Source: Augochlora pura (Eukaryota > Arthropoda > Insecta > Hymenoptera > Halictidae). From it: DNA of 64,000 bases. Below, piece after piece: positions 38,101-53,100 of this stretch (within the stretch, counting starts at the first letter, position 1; the number at the start of each line of letters is the position of its first letter). Under the pieces are notes generated by a model. That model was not told the origin of the DNA, did no database searches, and was given only the letters and a program-made list of their open reading frames with translations. The translations under genes and the position numbers were made by a program. The DNA lies in the NCBI RefSeq assembly GCF_028453695.1, contig NC_135775.1:620001-684000 (forward strand), written 5' to 3'.

Positions 38101-41100
38101 CGTTGCGCCCCTCGATCCAAACGAATTTTATTCGTCGCGTTTACCTCGAAAAATATACTCCGTTTCGATGAACGCAGTTTCGAGAAAAACGCGTTTCAAA
38201 AAAGTATCCCCGTATAAAATATTTGCGGTGGAACCGTTCCCTTCAAGGATCCTCCGTATCCCGACAAATTTTTCGAAATCCGCGAAGTGGCTATGCAAAC
38301 ATGTTTTCAAGGATTCGAGCTTCGAGAAAATGCAACGAGAAAAGAAATCGATTCTTTTTTTCCCTCGACGTGGAAGACGAACGAGGAAAAAGCGCAACGC
38401 GGATATTGGTGAAGTTTTCTTGCGGAGATTTCCAAAAGCTCTGCGTTCGTTCGATACTTGTATCGTGTATCGGAGGGAACGTGTGCAGGGTGGCACCTCG
38501 ATTATCGGAATATGTCGGCAAGTAAAGACGGAATCCGATGGCACAACTGAATAATATCCGAACACGCTCGTGCTCGCTCGATCGGTTCGGATAAGAAAGA
38601 TTTTACCACATCGTATTTCAGTTGAGAAACGTTTCTTTTGTGCGATAAAGAGAGCATTCCATCTTGATAAGAAACGCCTTTCATTCGTAATCGAGACGTT
38701 CGTTGGACAAAGGTCGATTTCGGTGTCTTCGTTGTATGACTAGATGCGATGTGCAGCTGCAGTAAAAATGTTCTCCGATTGTCCCTCAGATCGCAAAAGT
38801 AAAATTAGCTATTTGGGAAGAGGAGATACGATTGTACGATTATTCTTTAATTATCGACGATCGAGCTTGGAATTGCCTTTCCAATTTTGCGATACATTGT
38901 CGTTAACAATTTTTGAAGCGTCCTGTAAATGAATTGATTGGCACAGAGGTTGGACACGTCGGAGCGACTTGAAAAATTCCGCAAATAGGAGACGTTTGGA
39001 GTGACCCGATTTTTCCTGTAAAATTCGCAGGTTCTCCGTGCGCCTATATCGTTCGACAGGGGGTCGCGGTGCGGCTCGATCGCGAAAATCGGCCCCGTCG
39101 CGAATCCGGCCCGTTTCTTCCGCAATCACGCCCCATTGTATCATTGTCGAGCGCGTCCTCCCCCGCGTTGGATACGGTCCATCCCGCGGAGCACCGCTCG
39201 CCCAGAAGAGGATCTAGACTTTTGCCTCGTTCCCCTCGATCGGGAGATTGGATCCCGGCCAAGCGTATTGGCCGAGAGCAACACGGCCGACGCGCGCGGG
39301 GTCAAGGATCTAGATGGTAATCGCGTAACGAGGAACGGAATGATTCGGTTGAACGGTCGTCGCGAAGTTTCGAATAGAAATAAGGGCGTACAAGAAATTG
39401 ATAACAAAATGTCATCGAATGACAGCCCAGTGGTCCCCCCGATACGCTTCCGGCAGGAAGGGCAACGTTTCGTCGTCGCGGCGCTAGTGGACGTCGAATT
39501 AAAGTAAACGGAACGCTGGAAACATAAATCGCGGGATTGTCGAGTCAAGATCCTCCGGACAAAATAGACTGCTTGGCCGGTTGAAATGATTTATCGAGCT
39601 CCGTGTTTGGGGAGGAGGGCTGGTTCGAGGAGTTGCTTAGGTTCTTGATTTAGGATGAATCGATCGATGGACTCACTGGTTATTTATACTGTGCCGTGGT
39701 TGTTGGGAGAAGGGGTTTCTGATGCACCGAATAGCTTCAATAGCTGTCTAGGTGACTTTACGAGTCTTCGCTCTCTCGGAAAACAAATTGGAAGTCGCCG
39801 AGGAATGATTACCGAGCACGATTTGCAGCCTCTGAGATCGTGGAAGTTGCGGCCGGGCTCTAAAACGGAATTTATGAAAGACGGCGGTCGTTTTAACCAG
39901 AAAGGGCCTGGCCGGTTAACATGTAATTTCAGTTACTCTCGTATCGTTCGATAGCTGACCAAAAAAACTCGACCATGCAAAATTCCAACCCTGTGACTTA
40001 TCTGTGAAGAGGTGATCCTGATTGATGAATCGTTGCTCGGCGTCGGAGATATTTTTCTACCGTCCGAACGGTGGAGGATGACGGTAGAGCGTGAATTTGT
40101 TATACTCGGCGGTCGAGTAGCGACCCAAGAAAATTCGAATGCCAAGCCAGAAATTGCCGAAGCGGCGATCCTTGTCTCCGGCGAAAGAAATAGGAGGTGT
40201 AGACTTTCAGGGAAGTCGAGGATCCACCGAAATTGCATCATAGATATTTGATCAGGCCATTCTTCCGGCCTTAGGGAAGCTTCCTCCAGGGTATTTTATA
40301 GTTAAATGGATTATCCGAGGCCATCGGTGCAACCTGCTCCCCCCCGCAGTCATTTTAATGTCCGCGCTTCCGTAACCCGACACGGAAGACGGGAGAGACA
40401 GGAGAGCATCTGATCTAGTGCAGGAGCGCGACGTCTGCAGTACCAGTCTTTTCCTTTCGCTACGCAAAATTGTAGAGACAATGTAGCCGCGTCCGAACCC
40501 CTTCGGCGGGAAATGAATCTCCTTCGCCATCTCGACTCGATAACAGCCGATATCAATGATTACGCGATATCGCCGTTGGCTAGAATTAGCTATCATCCGT
40601 GTCTACGCGTTTCTATGCTAGTATGAGGCGTTCGGCTAAAAGGAAACGCTCTTTTCCAAGTACTATGATCGGCGAGATCTGCAATCTCTTTGTTCGTTTC
40701 TATCGAAACGGTGCCGAACAATCGAGTCAGAGGCAATTAAACACGTTCCTCGAAAGTCTGATCAATAAGTAAGTACCCTTTTCCTGTTTCATCGCGGCGC
40801 TTTTCCGGAGCAGATGCGCGTGCCTCTCTGACGTGGAACGGTGTTCCACGTGACGCAATATTGCGTCATTCGTCGCCAAGCGCACGAAGCATGCACAGAG
40901 CGCGTCCAGTTTGGACTCGATCGATTATTTCGAGCGTTTTTTTAATTATTCGCCGGCCCATTTCGATTCACGCGCTATGGTGGATGTAACTCGACTTTAT
41001 GCCGGCGATGCGATTACAATTTCATTAGGCTCCATGCTCTCTGAGAAAGGTAATGAAACTGTTCCAACTTGGAGCAATAAACTTGTCCGAAGCAGACAGA

Positions 41101-44100
41101 GAGCTAATTGCGGACGGCCGGGGTGTTCGAATGAAATGGTAAATGTTCCGAACTGAGCGTACATTATATCGACCCACGAACTGCCAAATTCCTGCCGCGG
41201 TAATCGATGGGTTAACAGCGAAAGATAGCGTTTGCGAAGGGTTAAGATGTTTTGCATCGGCAGAGTTTGTTTGGTGAACGATCCCGGTCGTTAATCCCGT
41301 CGGCCAGAAATTAACGCGTTACCGTTAAAGAGAAGGTCCGACGGATCGAGAGATTCGTGGATTCCGTGGCCGAGGTTTTCGCTCGGCTACACCCCCGACC
41401 GCGAAAATTCTAAACGCGCTTGATCATTTTCCGGCTGGGCTCACGCCACCGACGCCACCGATCCCATTACCACCCATTACCAGCGATTCACTGGCGGCCG
41501 AGTTTGCGACAGGCCGGCCTCTCGCCGCCACCGAAACCTAATCGCCATAAGTACACCCACACTTTTACGCGGAAAGCTGCGCCGTGGCTGCTGGCGGCCT
41601 CTCGCAGTTCATCAAAACGCGTCGTTTCCGTTGGAATCTTGGCCGGGGCTGGTAATTGCCCTCTGGGGCAGCGGCCCGGCTTCGCTCGGAGCAGCGAAGC
41701 CACGCCCACTTGAATCATTCAGCAGGAGAAGCGGGTCATACCGAAGCCTGAAGCTGACTGCTGCAGCAGTGCTGATTCGATGTTCGCGCCAGGTGTTCGT
41801 ATCGATGGTCTTCGTTTAGTACAATCGAGCACCGCCCACTCGATGTTTCGATCATTGGGTGAAACCATTGTTTTCCTTCAAGCTAGATTTTATAAAGGAA
41901 CTGGGTCTATTGGTCTTTGAAACTAGATTTGTAAGGGTTTACTTAGCGCTGGCTAAGTTTGAGCATTGATTGCCTCCTCGACCGGCGCTCTGGTTTCGTT
42001 CAGGGCAACATTGCCACGCCCATTGAGTCTCTGAAGAGTAGAAGGAGTCACTGTAGCCCCCGAAGCTAATTTTTCTAGAGACATTGGTCTTAGAAACTGA
42101 ATTCATTTATTTATCTTGAAGGAAGACATGTTGGTTTTTAGAAACATTATTTAGCGTATGGCTATCCTAATCGCATTTAGAGCAACGAAGCCACGCCTAC
42201 ACGCGTATCACCAAAGACACGAAGAAATGATCGCGGTCCTCGTAGCCAAATTTCTGGCACACAAAATCTAGTCGGTGACAGGCTAATATTACTTATTGCT
42301 TGTACATGAAAGTACAGTTGGTAGAATATCAGAAGACACGTCTTCCGGAGGTGTTGCGTTCCCCCGGAGTCCTCGAGGTTGTCGATAAACCAAATCAGCA
42401 TCGATAATCGTATTTGTTTTGACTAACTCGCTGATAGACAGTTCCGTACGAAGGGGCGGCATTCGAGGCTCGCTGCCCGAATACATTTATCAAGTATTTC
42501 GTTTAACGTGGTTCCGAGGCTCCTCTGCACGCTATAAGTGCATCGGTCTCCCAGCCTACCGAACTGCGCGGGCTAGATACCGACACAGGAACCGCTATAA
42601 TCGATATCCCATCAACTCGAAATGAAATCACCGAATCTGCGATATCTGGCTCTCGCAAACAGAACCGGCAAACCGAGTGCCTGTCGGAAAAATACCATCA
42701 TCCATCGACGTTCCCGACTGGTTGCACGGTATTCGCCTTAGTCACCGCGCGAGATCACCGGCAAATAGTTTTCGAAACCGCCAAGTAGTTTTCCACATTA
42801 TTGAGCTTGCGCAGTTCAATCATTCTAAACCGTCCTTTATTGTTCTGAATTTTTAAGCTGAGAGGAGATAGGATCGAACCGGAAAAGAATTCGAAAAACG
42901 ATAGAGACTTAGATACTGGACATTTCCATAAAAAGGGGCATAGGAAATGGAATTTTAAGAGTGGGGTTAATAATTACTATTAGCCATACCGAACGTAATA
43001 ATTTGAAACTCGGTGGTTCGCAAGGGATCACGGTTACAGCAAACTGTCTAAACTGCGATTTCTCCGTTTATTTTCGCAGCTACGCTCGCGCGAGTCGGGA
43101 AATCGGTTTCGAGATAGACCACCCCGTGTGTCCCGTACCCCTGCGGCCGTGTTGTTTCCCGAAGGACGGTCAACCGCGATAATCGTGTTCGCATAATCGC
43201 GGAGAGAGAGAGAGGTGTAAGCACCTCGATCGTCAGCAAACGTAACAAGGGGACTGAGGACTCCCTGCTGGAAGGAGCTCTCCCTTTTGCTTTCAGTGTC
43301 GGTCGTTGAGACACCGACGCCCCCGTAACTCGTCTTTCCAGTATCTTCAATCTAATCCCCGTCGCGGACTTCGACCCTAGGTTCACCTAATCGGACGTGA
43401 AAACTCGACCTCGGTATTTACTCGTTTTTAAACGAATTCATACAATCAAATTGCACATTGATAGATTAATAGAAACCTTGACACGATTAATCTATAGTTT
43501 TCCATTGGAACGCGGAAGATGGATTCGCAGCACTATCGGTATAAACGGTCCGCGCAACAAAATAAAGTTTGTTCCGTGCGAAGAGAAATTAATCGGACGA
43601 AAGACCCATCGAATCTTTCGACGCATCTAATGTTTATCGGGTCGCAGAAATAGAACAAAGCGAGCACGTGTAACAGCGTTCTGCATGACCAATCGCCGAA
43701 GAAAACCGCGCCGCATTGTGCCAGCTGCTTCCACGTGTTTGCAGCCGATGTTTGCTGCGGATCTCTGCGAGTAATAAGAATATGTCGGCGTCGGTTTTGC
43801 AAACTATGGAAGCTACTTCAGACTTGATAGTATTCTGCAACTTTTCAACCGTTTCAACCGTTTCCAGTTTGGCGGCCAATCGATTTTGATCCGTAAACCT
43901 GGAGAAGTCCGCGATCCAGCAGCTGAGAAAGATAGATGGGAATACGAAAGTTTACGGTGCTGCAACAATGAGATGCGCCGCGTGCAACATAAATGAAATG
44001 TAAACGGAAGACGGTGGAATAATGGAAGGAAAATATAGCGGAAAATAGAGGCAAACAGTGGCGTAAGAAAGCAGAGATTTCGCGTAGTCGGCGCACCGCG

Positions 44101-47100
44101 CGGTTACGGAAATTCTTTCGAATTACGAACGTTCTATCTTTTGTTCCGCCCGTTGAAAAATATCGGACGTTTGCGGATTGCTCGCGTGCGCTAAATCTAA
44201 TAAGCGTAGGAAAGCTCGTTAAAAAGTCATCGTTTCAATCGAGTTTCCCCTCTCTCCTTCTCTCTCTCTTTCTCCTTCCATTTCTATTTGTCCGTTTGTT
44301 CGGTGGCGGCGAATAAGGGTGGAGGGGCTTGCGGGGAGGGAAAAGACACAGTCGCCACGAAAGTGGTAAGTTTCGAGGTTTGACCTGGAAGGCATTACCG
44401 CACTCGACTGTACACGGCATCCCATTTTCAAGACATTGATTTTTAAAGCGAAGTTAATGGAAAATGGATCCAACGGGGAACCGCCTGCTCTCCGGGCCAG
44501 GATTACGACACTTGTTCCGAATCGTTGCCAGCGTTGTACCTTCTTCTTTGTTCAGCTTCTCGGTCGCGTCGAGAGCAATAAAGAGTTTAGCAGCCGGATC
44601 TTAATCCATTAACCGACAAACATTTGTTTCTCGAATTTTTGATCGATTTTTCTCATATCGCATCGATATTAAAGGGTGAAGGGACGAAAAATGTATTACG
44701 TTATACCAGCATCCGAATGCTTTTGCGAGTCACTATATGTATGTATAAATGAGCATGTGTTGCGCGCGTATTCATTTCCGAGCATTTATTGCAACTACGC
44801 GAAGCGTCGACGTCTGGACAGGCAGGCGTGCATCGGTCGAGCGCGATTTTTATTCCGGCTCGCGGGGACCGCGACTGGTCGGCTCCGTTTACACGATCCG
44901 TGTACACGTTTATCCCAGCAGCAGCTCGAGTGATCAGGTGGGTCGACTGTATCCGAAATTCGATCCGCCGCGCCGCGAATTAATTAAGTCGCGGGGCAAC
45001 GTTCCATTGAAATTAATATGTATAACTCTGGGACGAGCACTCTCTCTCTCTCTCCCTTTTTCTCTCTCTCTCTCTATCCATCTGCCTGCCGCGGCTCGTT
45101 AGCGAAAAACGAGGTGAGAACGGTGACGTTCCTCGTTTTCGCGATAACATCGTCGTGTGCCGGCGATTATCAGCCGCGGATCAGAGTCCGCGAGCCGTGG
45201 CACTCTGCTCTTCTTGTTCGATTGTTGCGAAGAATTACGCGGCGTGTTTACCGCGCGACGGTGGTTAATTGTCTGCCGGCGGGCGAGAGAGGAAGACTGC
45301 GGGAGAGCGAGGCGGAAGGAGGGAGCAGCGGAGAGGAGAACGCTGATAGGCGAGGATCTTAATAGAGTCATCCACAGGCTGGTCTCGCGCTCGCGTCGCC
45401 GCGTTCTTCTGTGCCCGAATGATCGCGACCAGGGCTCGTTAATTCTCGCCCGTTAACTTTGTCGTTGCTTGCCTAATTGAAGAAGGTCAGGGATTCCCTG
45501 TGCTCCCTAGCGTCGCCTAGACTCCGAGCAAAGGGGCAACGCTAACTAGTTTCGCGCGCGCGCCGAGCCTTTATTTCCTTTTTCCGTGAATCCAACTTTC
45601 TTGATCCGGATACCGAGTCAGCAGCATTTTGTCTTCGCCGATCCAGGCAGCATTGTCCTACTATCGGTAGAATTTAAGTGCGTCGTTTTATTATTTCCAA
45701 CCAGGGAATTTTTATTTTGCATAAAGATAGGCAGTCTAACGTTGCGGGTACCAGTCTCGTAGGACTAGAGGACGAAGGGTGCATTTAAAGGGGTTAAGAG
45801 GGAATCTATATATAAATAATTTCGTTCCTGAGAGACGCTGCACTCGAAGTGTTAATAGGTTTCTCGAGGCGTAGCGTCTCCAACAGAGAAACCCTAGACA
45901 ACGGCTAGCAGCAGCAAGTCCAAGTTTTCGCAGACATCAGATGAGCGCTCGTTGACACGGCGCATTCGTTTAAAAGGCATCGCGTTTAAAAGGTCAGGGA
46001 TCTTCGAGTGTCGCGGGCTTCGCCTTTTATCGTACCGCTTTGTCGGAGGATAGGGACGGGGTCACCGAAGGATCAAAACCGCAGAATGCCGAGGACCCAC
46101 CCTCCATACTATCATCGCCCAGGCTGTTTACACCGGCTTGTCTAGGCGGGTTTCTGATACACTAAAAAATTAGGTCAGGCTTCTTCCAACGTTGACACGT
46201 TCCTGTGCCACGAGAGGATATGCGAGACCTTTTGTTTTCGTGAAATTTTCTTCTTTTCGACTGGCAAGCGTATAGTCTACATTGGCGTAGTCTTCTCGGA
46301 AGAGCGATCTCTTCATAGCAACAGTAATTATTTCTGAAAAGACTACGCTGATACTTAACAGTCGACGATATAAATAAGAGGTCGGGATAGCTCATCCTCA
46401 TCTGTTGCACTAAAACTTTTATTTTTACGACTTGGAAGGTCGCTTCAATGTTACTTGTTAGTAGCATTCGAATTCGTTTGTTTACGCTCTTTCGTTTAAG
46501 TGGACGCGAAAACGCAGCGTTCCATTTATACGTTCGCCGACGCGGATATTTTATAGCATTCATTTTTACAAGCAGCATCTTAAGTCGAAATTTATCTTCG
46601 AATACATTTGACCAATTCAGTTCAATCTTTTTCTCGCGTGAACGCATTCAACGTGACGATGTAGAAAATGTACGAAACTGTAGAAGAATCATCGAACGAC
46701 TTGAAGAAAAACCAAAGAAAAATGTGGCACAATAGCAAAACGCGTGAACGCGTCTCGCCCGAGCAGAAACGAGCCGGAAGATTGGAACACCGACGAGACG
46801 GAAAAATGGTACGATCGAGAACCGAGGAGACAGAAAATTGTTACGTCTGAGAATCGAGGAGATAGGAAAACGGCGACGTTCGAGAGCGAAAATTTTGCGA
46901 GAGAAGAACGGAAGGGGTGAACAAGATTCTACGACTCTGGCGTAGAAAAATATAAATCGAGAAGACACACGAGGGTCATTGGCGACCAGAGCGACGAAAA
47001 GAGATGTAGCCACTGGAATCTGAAGTTGACTAAAAAAACGAAGCTGGCACGTCCGAAAGCCGAAAGAAGGGCGAAGAAAGGGGTCCGACGGAAAAGCGAG

Positions 47101-50100
47101 GAGGAGCGGAAAGATGGTAGCGAAACGGCGCGAGGTTCTCGCAGCGTCCCGCGCGGTCGCCAGAGCCGAGTTAACTGTGCCGAGGCAATAAAGTCGGTAA
47201 ACCCAGATCCAACCGGAGAGGGTTGAATCGCGGAATCGATCGACGGCGCAGCGTGCGATGCACACGGGGGTTGGAAGAGAGCGGGCGAACACGCGCACCG
47301 GTGCGGTGACATCATCGGAACGTCGACCTTCCTGCGCGTTGCATCGCGTCGCGACGCAACGAGGAGACGCTCTCTGGTCCGTCGTCGTCGTCGTAGTCGT
47401 CCTCTTCGTCGTTTTCGTCTCCGCCTCCGTCGTCTTCGCCGTCTCGCGTTACGTCGCGTCGCGTCGCGTCACCGCTCGTCTCGTTCCGCTAATGAGAATT
47501 ACGTAACGGCACGCGTGGACTCCGTCCGACCACGCATTCCCTCGGCACGCTGGAATCGGCACGGAGAGGATCGAATTCACCGCGGCAGACACCTTCGACA
47601 CGAGATGCGAGACTTTTCCCCCTTGCCCTCCCCGCAACCCCGTCTCGGCTGCACTTGTCTTTGCGTCTACTCATTTGAATTTATCTCACTTTAATCGGCG
47701 ACTGAACCGCGAATCTTCGACTAAATTTGATTCGCTTCTCCTCAAGTCGAAATACAATTCGACGCTTCTCTTATCAACGTTTAACCCTTTGCGGTCGTTG
47801 AAGAGTTTAGAGACGTTTGTCGAGAAGCAGAAATATTCTATCGCGTCGGAGAAGGACGACGCGTCGCAAACGAGGATGCAGAAAGCATCTTTATTTCAAG
47901 CGGTTTCTATATTTCGCCCCGAGACATATCGATTGGCATCTACATCGTCCCGATGGTCCAAGGTCTGCAAACGTTGTCCTCGCACCTCCCACAAGCCGTA
48001 GGGCATCGTCGATTTTTATTTTAGGGCCACCGGAACGCTGAATCGTCCACCGCGTCCGACGTTTTTTTGATCGATCGCGCTAAAACATCGGCAACCTGGA
48101 ACACGGTCGACCGACACGGAATCTGTCTCTCTCGCGCCTAAACGCCACAGAGTCCCCATTAGCTCGAAAAGCCATGTCGGGGTGGCAAGGGTTGCCCGAA
48201 CTTGGAACCGGGCAAAGTGATTCCCAAGTATCCGGTCACCCGGTGTATCGATCAGCGGTGCCTCGAACGCGAAATTGGACGGGAAGATGGCCCGGAAAAG
48301 ATGGCACACGAGAAAAGGGAAGACGGATGGATGGGATGAGGCGAGTAGTAGTACGACGGGCTCGCGGCGTGTAGTACGCGTTCGAAAAAGGAAACGGAGG
48401 AGAGAGAGAGAACGTGGAGGCGGCCGGGGGCAAGGGCGGAGAGACCGGGAAGGGTGAAGAGGTCGAAAGGAGAGAAAGAGAAAGAGCCGGGACACCCGAC
48501 AAACCCCCAGAGGAGCGACGGCAGTGGGAGTATTGATCCGGAATGCCGGCGACCGCTTGCCTGGAACGCTCTCCGCTATACTCCTTTGCCCTCTCTCCCT
48601 CTCTCTCTCTCCCGCGCCCTCTCACTCTCCCGTCTCACCGAACGATCTTCCCCCTTCCCTTGGTCCCCCGAATCCCTCCGAAGCCCTCCCGAAGCCTAGG
48701 GCTCTCTCTTCCGCCGTGTTTTCGCGCGTTCCCCACCCCCTGTCGCAGACGGAGACCCTAACTAAACCACGAATTGCTCGTTTACCCCTTCGGCTCGTCC
48801 TCGATCTCAGAGCTGCGATCATCCTCCTCGAGCTTCGCGCTTCCTCCACCCCTTGCTCCCTATCCCTGCTCCCGCTCTCCCCTCGGAGAATATTAAAACG
48901 AAACCGAGATATTGCTCCGCCTGTTTCGTTGCACTCGATCCTCTCTCTTACTCTCTACCTCTACCGGTAGCTCCGTCTCTCTTTCTCCGTGTCTCCTTGA
49001 TCCTGATCGCTACCCTTTGACTCAGAAAGTGTTCTTTGCGCTCCCAGGAACCCCAGGAAGCGGGCCAGACGCCTCGCACCCCCGTTTCGGCTGAAACTGC
49101 CAGGCCACACCGTGGTTCACCTTCGCGCCGCTTTATTTGATTTGCGCCACGAATCCACACTTTTCACTGTCACCTGATGCTGCTTCTCTCTCTTTCTCGC
49201 TCTCGCTGTCTCTCTCTCCTCTTTCTCTAGCTATCTATTTATCGACCTGTCCCTCCGTTGCTTCTCCACGCCGCGAGCTCTCAGGCTTTGTCTTCCGAGC
49301 TGAATAGAGGGTTTCTTGACTTTCACCGGCCGCGCCGAGGCTGCTTCCGTGGATCGGACACGTGACCGAAGCGCGAGATCGAACCCAGTCAGAAGTTCCG
49401 AAGTTCGAGGCGTCTGCCGCTTTACGGATGAATGAAACGGGTCCTCGGATGTGTACTCTCCACGGTCTGACGCAGTATAATCTGCATCAGGAGCTCGAGA
49501 GAGAGAGGTTCGATGCATGCTTGCCGTATTGATCTTCGCGGCCCTCGCCTGCGGTGCCCGGGTCCGTCTGGACCCGTCCTCGCAACTCATTCACATTTCT
49601 GTCTCCCGGATGTTTCTGAAAACGATTCGTTGCTCAGATTGAATTTTGAACGTCTCGTATAAATAATTTCATTATTACATAGGGTAATAATAAGGTAAAA
49701 ATAAAATACAAAGAACAGAAACATTACGATGAAATGCGATGACGGAGAAATAGGTAGTTTACATTTCACGAAACGCGTCAGGTAATAAAAGCAACATTTC
49801 GCTCGCGGTCCAATAGATCTGGCCAGCCGGCGAAAGAGTTAACAACGAAAAATAACAATATCTATGAGAATGGACGGCACAAAAGTAGCGACTATTTTAT
49901 GGCCTTTGCTGGGGGGGAGGCTCTCTGGTAATAGAGACGAAGATCCAGTAAACTGGCGGTGTCTGCGACAGTCGGAAGTTGTTTCCGTTCGGTTTGTTTT
50001 GCCCCGTTGCAGCGGGAGGGAGAGCCAACCGCGGGGTATCATTTTTGTTGTTCTCGCTTGTTAAACTTGCGAGTCGGTCCACCGGTGAAGTTTAACCGGG

Positions 50101-53100
50101 GGGGAAAAAAAAAGGTCGAGTTACGTGACGCTCCTCTGCAGCGGCACTTCTTCGCCGTTTCCCTTCGTTCCTCTTCGCGCAGCCACGAAGCATCTTAACC
50201 TGTTAACCCATTCGCGTCTCTTGACGCACCGGTACGTCGATCGCTCCGTGCGCTCTTATTTTATGCCCATTTATAAATAGTAATTATTTGAAATTCGTCG
50301 TTTAGTATTGTATTTATAAATTTATAAGTATTATATTTAATATCAAATTTATAAGTATTATATTTTAAATTATTTAGTATTATTTTTATAATCGCTTAGA
50401 AAAATTGCTCGGCAAAGCAGCTTAGCGAATCGCGTCGGAAGAAAAGGAAACGTTTCCAGGCCATCTGCAATAGTGTGGAACCCGGGTTCACGGTCTCTCG
50501 ACCCCAGCCAGCGAGCGTAAGGTGACGACGCGGTCGCGGTGGCGCTGGTCGAGAGAGCTTACCTCCGTAAGGTCTCGTCGTCGGCCGGCGCGCGCGAGAG
50601 AGAGAGAGAGAGCGAGAGGGAGGGAGGGGGGGGGAAACGGGGCGGGTCGGGTCGGGACCGTGCAGCGACGCCGAATAATCGTTGGAACGCGGCGACGCGA
50701 CGTGTTCGCGCAGCAAGGCCGCGGGGAAACGTTATACTACGGGCCGGGCACGATTACGTGAAAGTACCGGTGGTCGCGTTATGAATGGAATTATAAATAC
50801 GTGGCATGCTAGATGATCGTTCACGTGCAGCCCGGCCTCCTAACTCTATTTTCGGAATAGTTCGCCAACCGGTTCCGGTTCCGGTGACCCCGAGTTTCGC
50901 CGCGATAGGACGACTCCGATGCAAACCGACTCTTCGCCGCTTCTTCGCGTCTCGCCTCCTCCCTCACCCGATCGCTCCGCCGCCCGATTACCATCTTATC
51001 TTCTCCGTCTATAGTTCTCTGTCTCGAGTGTGAAGGAACACCCCCCTCCCCTTTCGCTCACCTGTTCTCCCCCGTCGTTTGTTTCCTTGTTTCCTCGATA
51101 CAACGCGTATGCGGGCTAAAAGCGTGTAGAAAATTTTATACCGGGTGTCCCGTTCTCGCCAAGGTTGTAAAGACTGTAAAAAATTGTGTCTTGATTTCTA
51201 AAGAGCAAATTAACCCGCGTCCTTTAGTATTTTTATTGGGAAGTCGAACTGTGCCACTGGTTCTTGAATGCGTGCGCGTAAACCTATATTTTTGCTTCGG
51301 AAGAGACACTCGTTAGAGAGCAAGGACACCGAGGTATTCCAAATAGAACTGGATCCATAGCGTCTGTCCCACTGAAACAAAAAGTGCGGCAAACGTTTTC
51401 GGATGCGGGCGAGGGGGAGATCTTTTCGTTCCATGGATCGTCCGGAGTCCAACGAGCGATTCGGCGAATTTTACGACGGGGCTGGCGATGAAACACGATG
51501 TCGACGGTCGTATTAGAGGCGACGCGCGGCGCTTCGCGTCGTCACGATTATCGTTCGAACGGTCGTAAGTTGCATAACCTATAAGGCTAGATCGCGAACG
51601 GTCCGGATCTAATTTGAATGATACAGCCGGCGTTTGTAGAACGGCCAAAAATACGAGCCACGGTAATTCGCCACCCGAGAAACAACCCCTCGAAATTCGC
51701 CTCGACGATTGCGACGCGAAGTCGCGAACGGCCAGCCTGGAACTTGAAATTTGATCTTCGCCGAGAGACTCGTTTCCCTAGAAATCGTTTCTAAATCCAC
51801 GATTAATCCTTTTCGCTCGCAAAGTTGGCACATCCAAGGGGTGCAACGTTAAAAACGCAGCTACGCAGCCGCAACTTTCCTCGTTACGAAATTCAATTTA
51901 AAATTCTGCGACATGTCCGCAGCATCGACGGAGATCCCTCGGCGTTACAAGGGTCAACCTGCGACGACCTCTGCAGCATATTCTTCTGCTAAACATTTTT
52001 CTTCCAATTACCTTTATTTACAAAAAGCCTGTAAAATGACCCGCGGCTATAATTCAGCTAAAAATTGAACGCTATTCTAATTCAAGTGTATCGATGCTGT
52101 CGCCGGAACCCCTCGACTTTAGAGACACCCCGTATAGTTGTGTCAAGGTTTTATCCGACGGTCTCGTCCCCCAAATACGCGGGAATCCTGGAAGCGTGAA
52201 CAGTCTGATATCCAGGGGTATGGAAAAGAAGAAGGGCCGCGCGAGCTCCGTCGCCGATAAATCGCGGGCACGCGCTTATGCGAGACGTTTAACCCTTTGC
52301 GTTCCTATGCCGAGGGTGACTCGACATCGGAAACTCCTTCGACGAATCCTACTCGACATTTTTCCATGCCAAACCAATAGATGTTGCGCGGTCATTATCG
52401 ATGCCCTTGTCAATCTTTTTCTCGACCGTGATCTACGGCTGCTCTTCTAATCTGTAACAAATCTTCTACAAGTCCGTTCGGATGTTAAACGGGTTAAGGA
52501 AGGTGGTGGTCGCGCGCGACTGGATCGTTTCCTTCGAATATCCGAGCCCCGATTAACAGATAATAAAATCAGCGGCGGTTCCGACATGCGACGCCGCAAG
52601 CTGCATGCTGCATCCCGCATGCCGCAGCCAACGTGGCGCTGGCGAAATTCTAATTATGTTTTGGACGAGTCGCAACTACTCATTCCGGGCACGATGTCAA
52701 TTCCCGTGCCGCGGCTGTCGTCATTCGCGGATGACGCTCGATCGTGACAATCGATTACCCTTACCCCGTGTTCCGTTTCTGTTGCCCGTGTCCTCGCTTT
52801 GCCAGACGATCCACGCGCGTCGCGTCTCTCCTCCTCCTCCTCCTCCTCCTCCTCCTCCTCTTCTCTTCTTTGGAGACGCTCGGGGGGCAAGGTCTGTTAT
52901 GCGAAATGGGTGACAGGAACCTAGATCCTCGATGATACATCGCGGGCTACTCGTACTCACTCTCAAAGTCGGAACAGCTACAAGGATCGCTGAAATTTGA
53001 ATTTTTTCCCCCTGTTCTCTCCTCTCTCGCTCTCTTTCTTCGACGCGTTCGCTGCCACGCGCGTCCCGCTCACGTGCCTCGCTCAATTATCTGTCACCAT

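Noticed and set aside
46162..47298. Two adjoining minus-strand open frames (216 and 161 codons) in the same frame, separated by one TGA
   Set aside because: The plus strand is purine-rich here, so the minus strand lacks stop codons by composition. The translations are Arg/Ser/Phe/Leu-rich with no recognisable family, and no supporting splice pattern was seen.
48016..48970. Several long overlapping frames on both strands
   Set aside because: The region is a (CT)n/(GA)n-like low-complexity block. All translations are Ser/Leu/Pro or Arg/Glu/Gly repeats.
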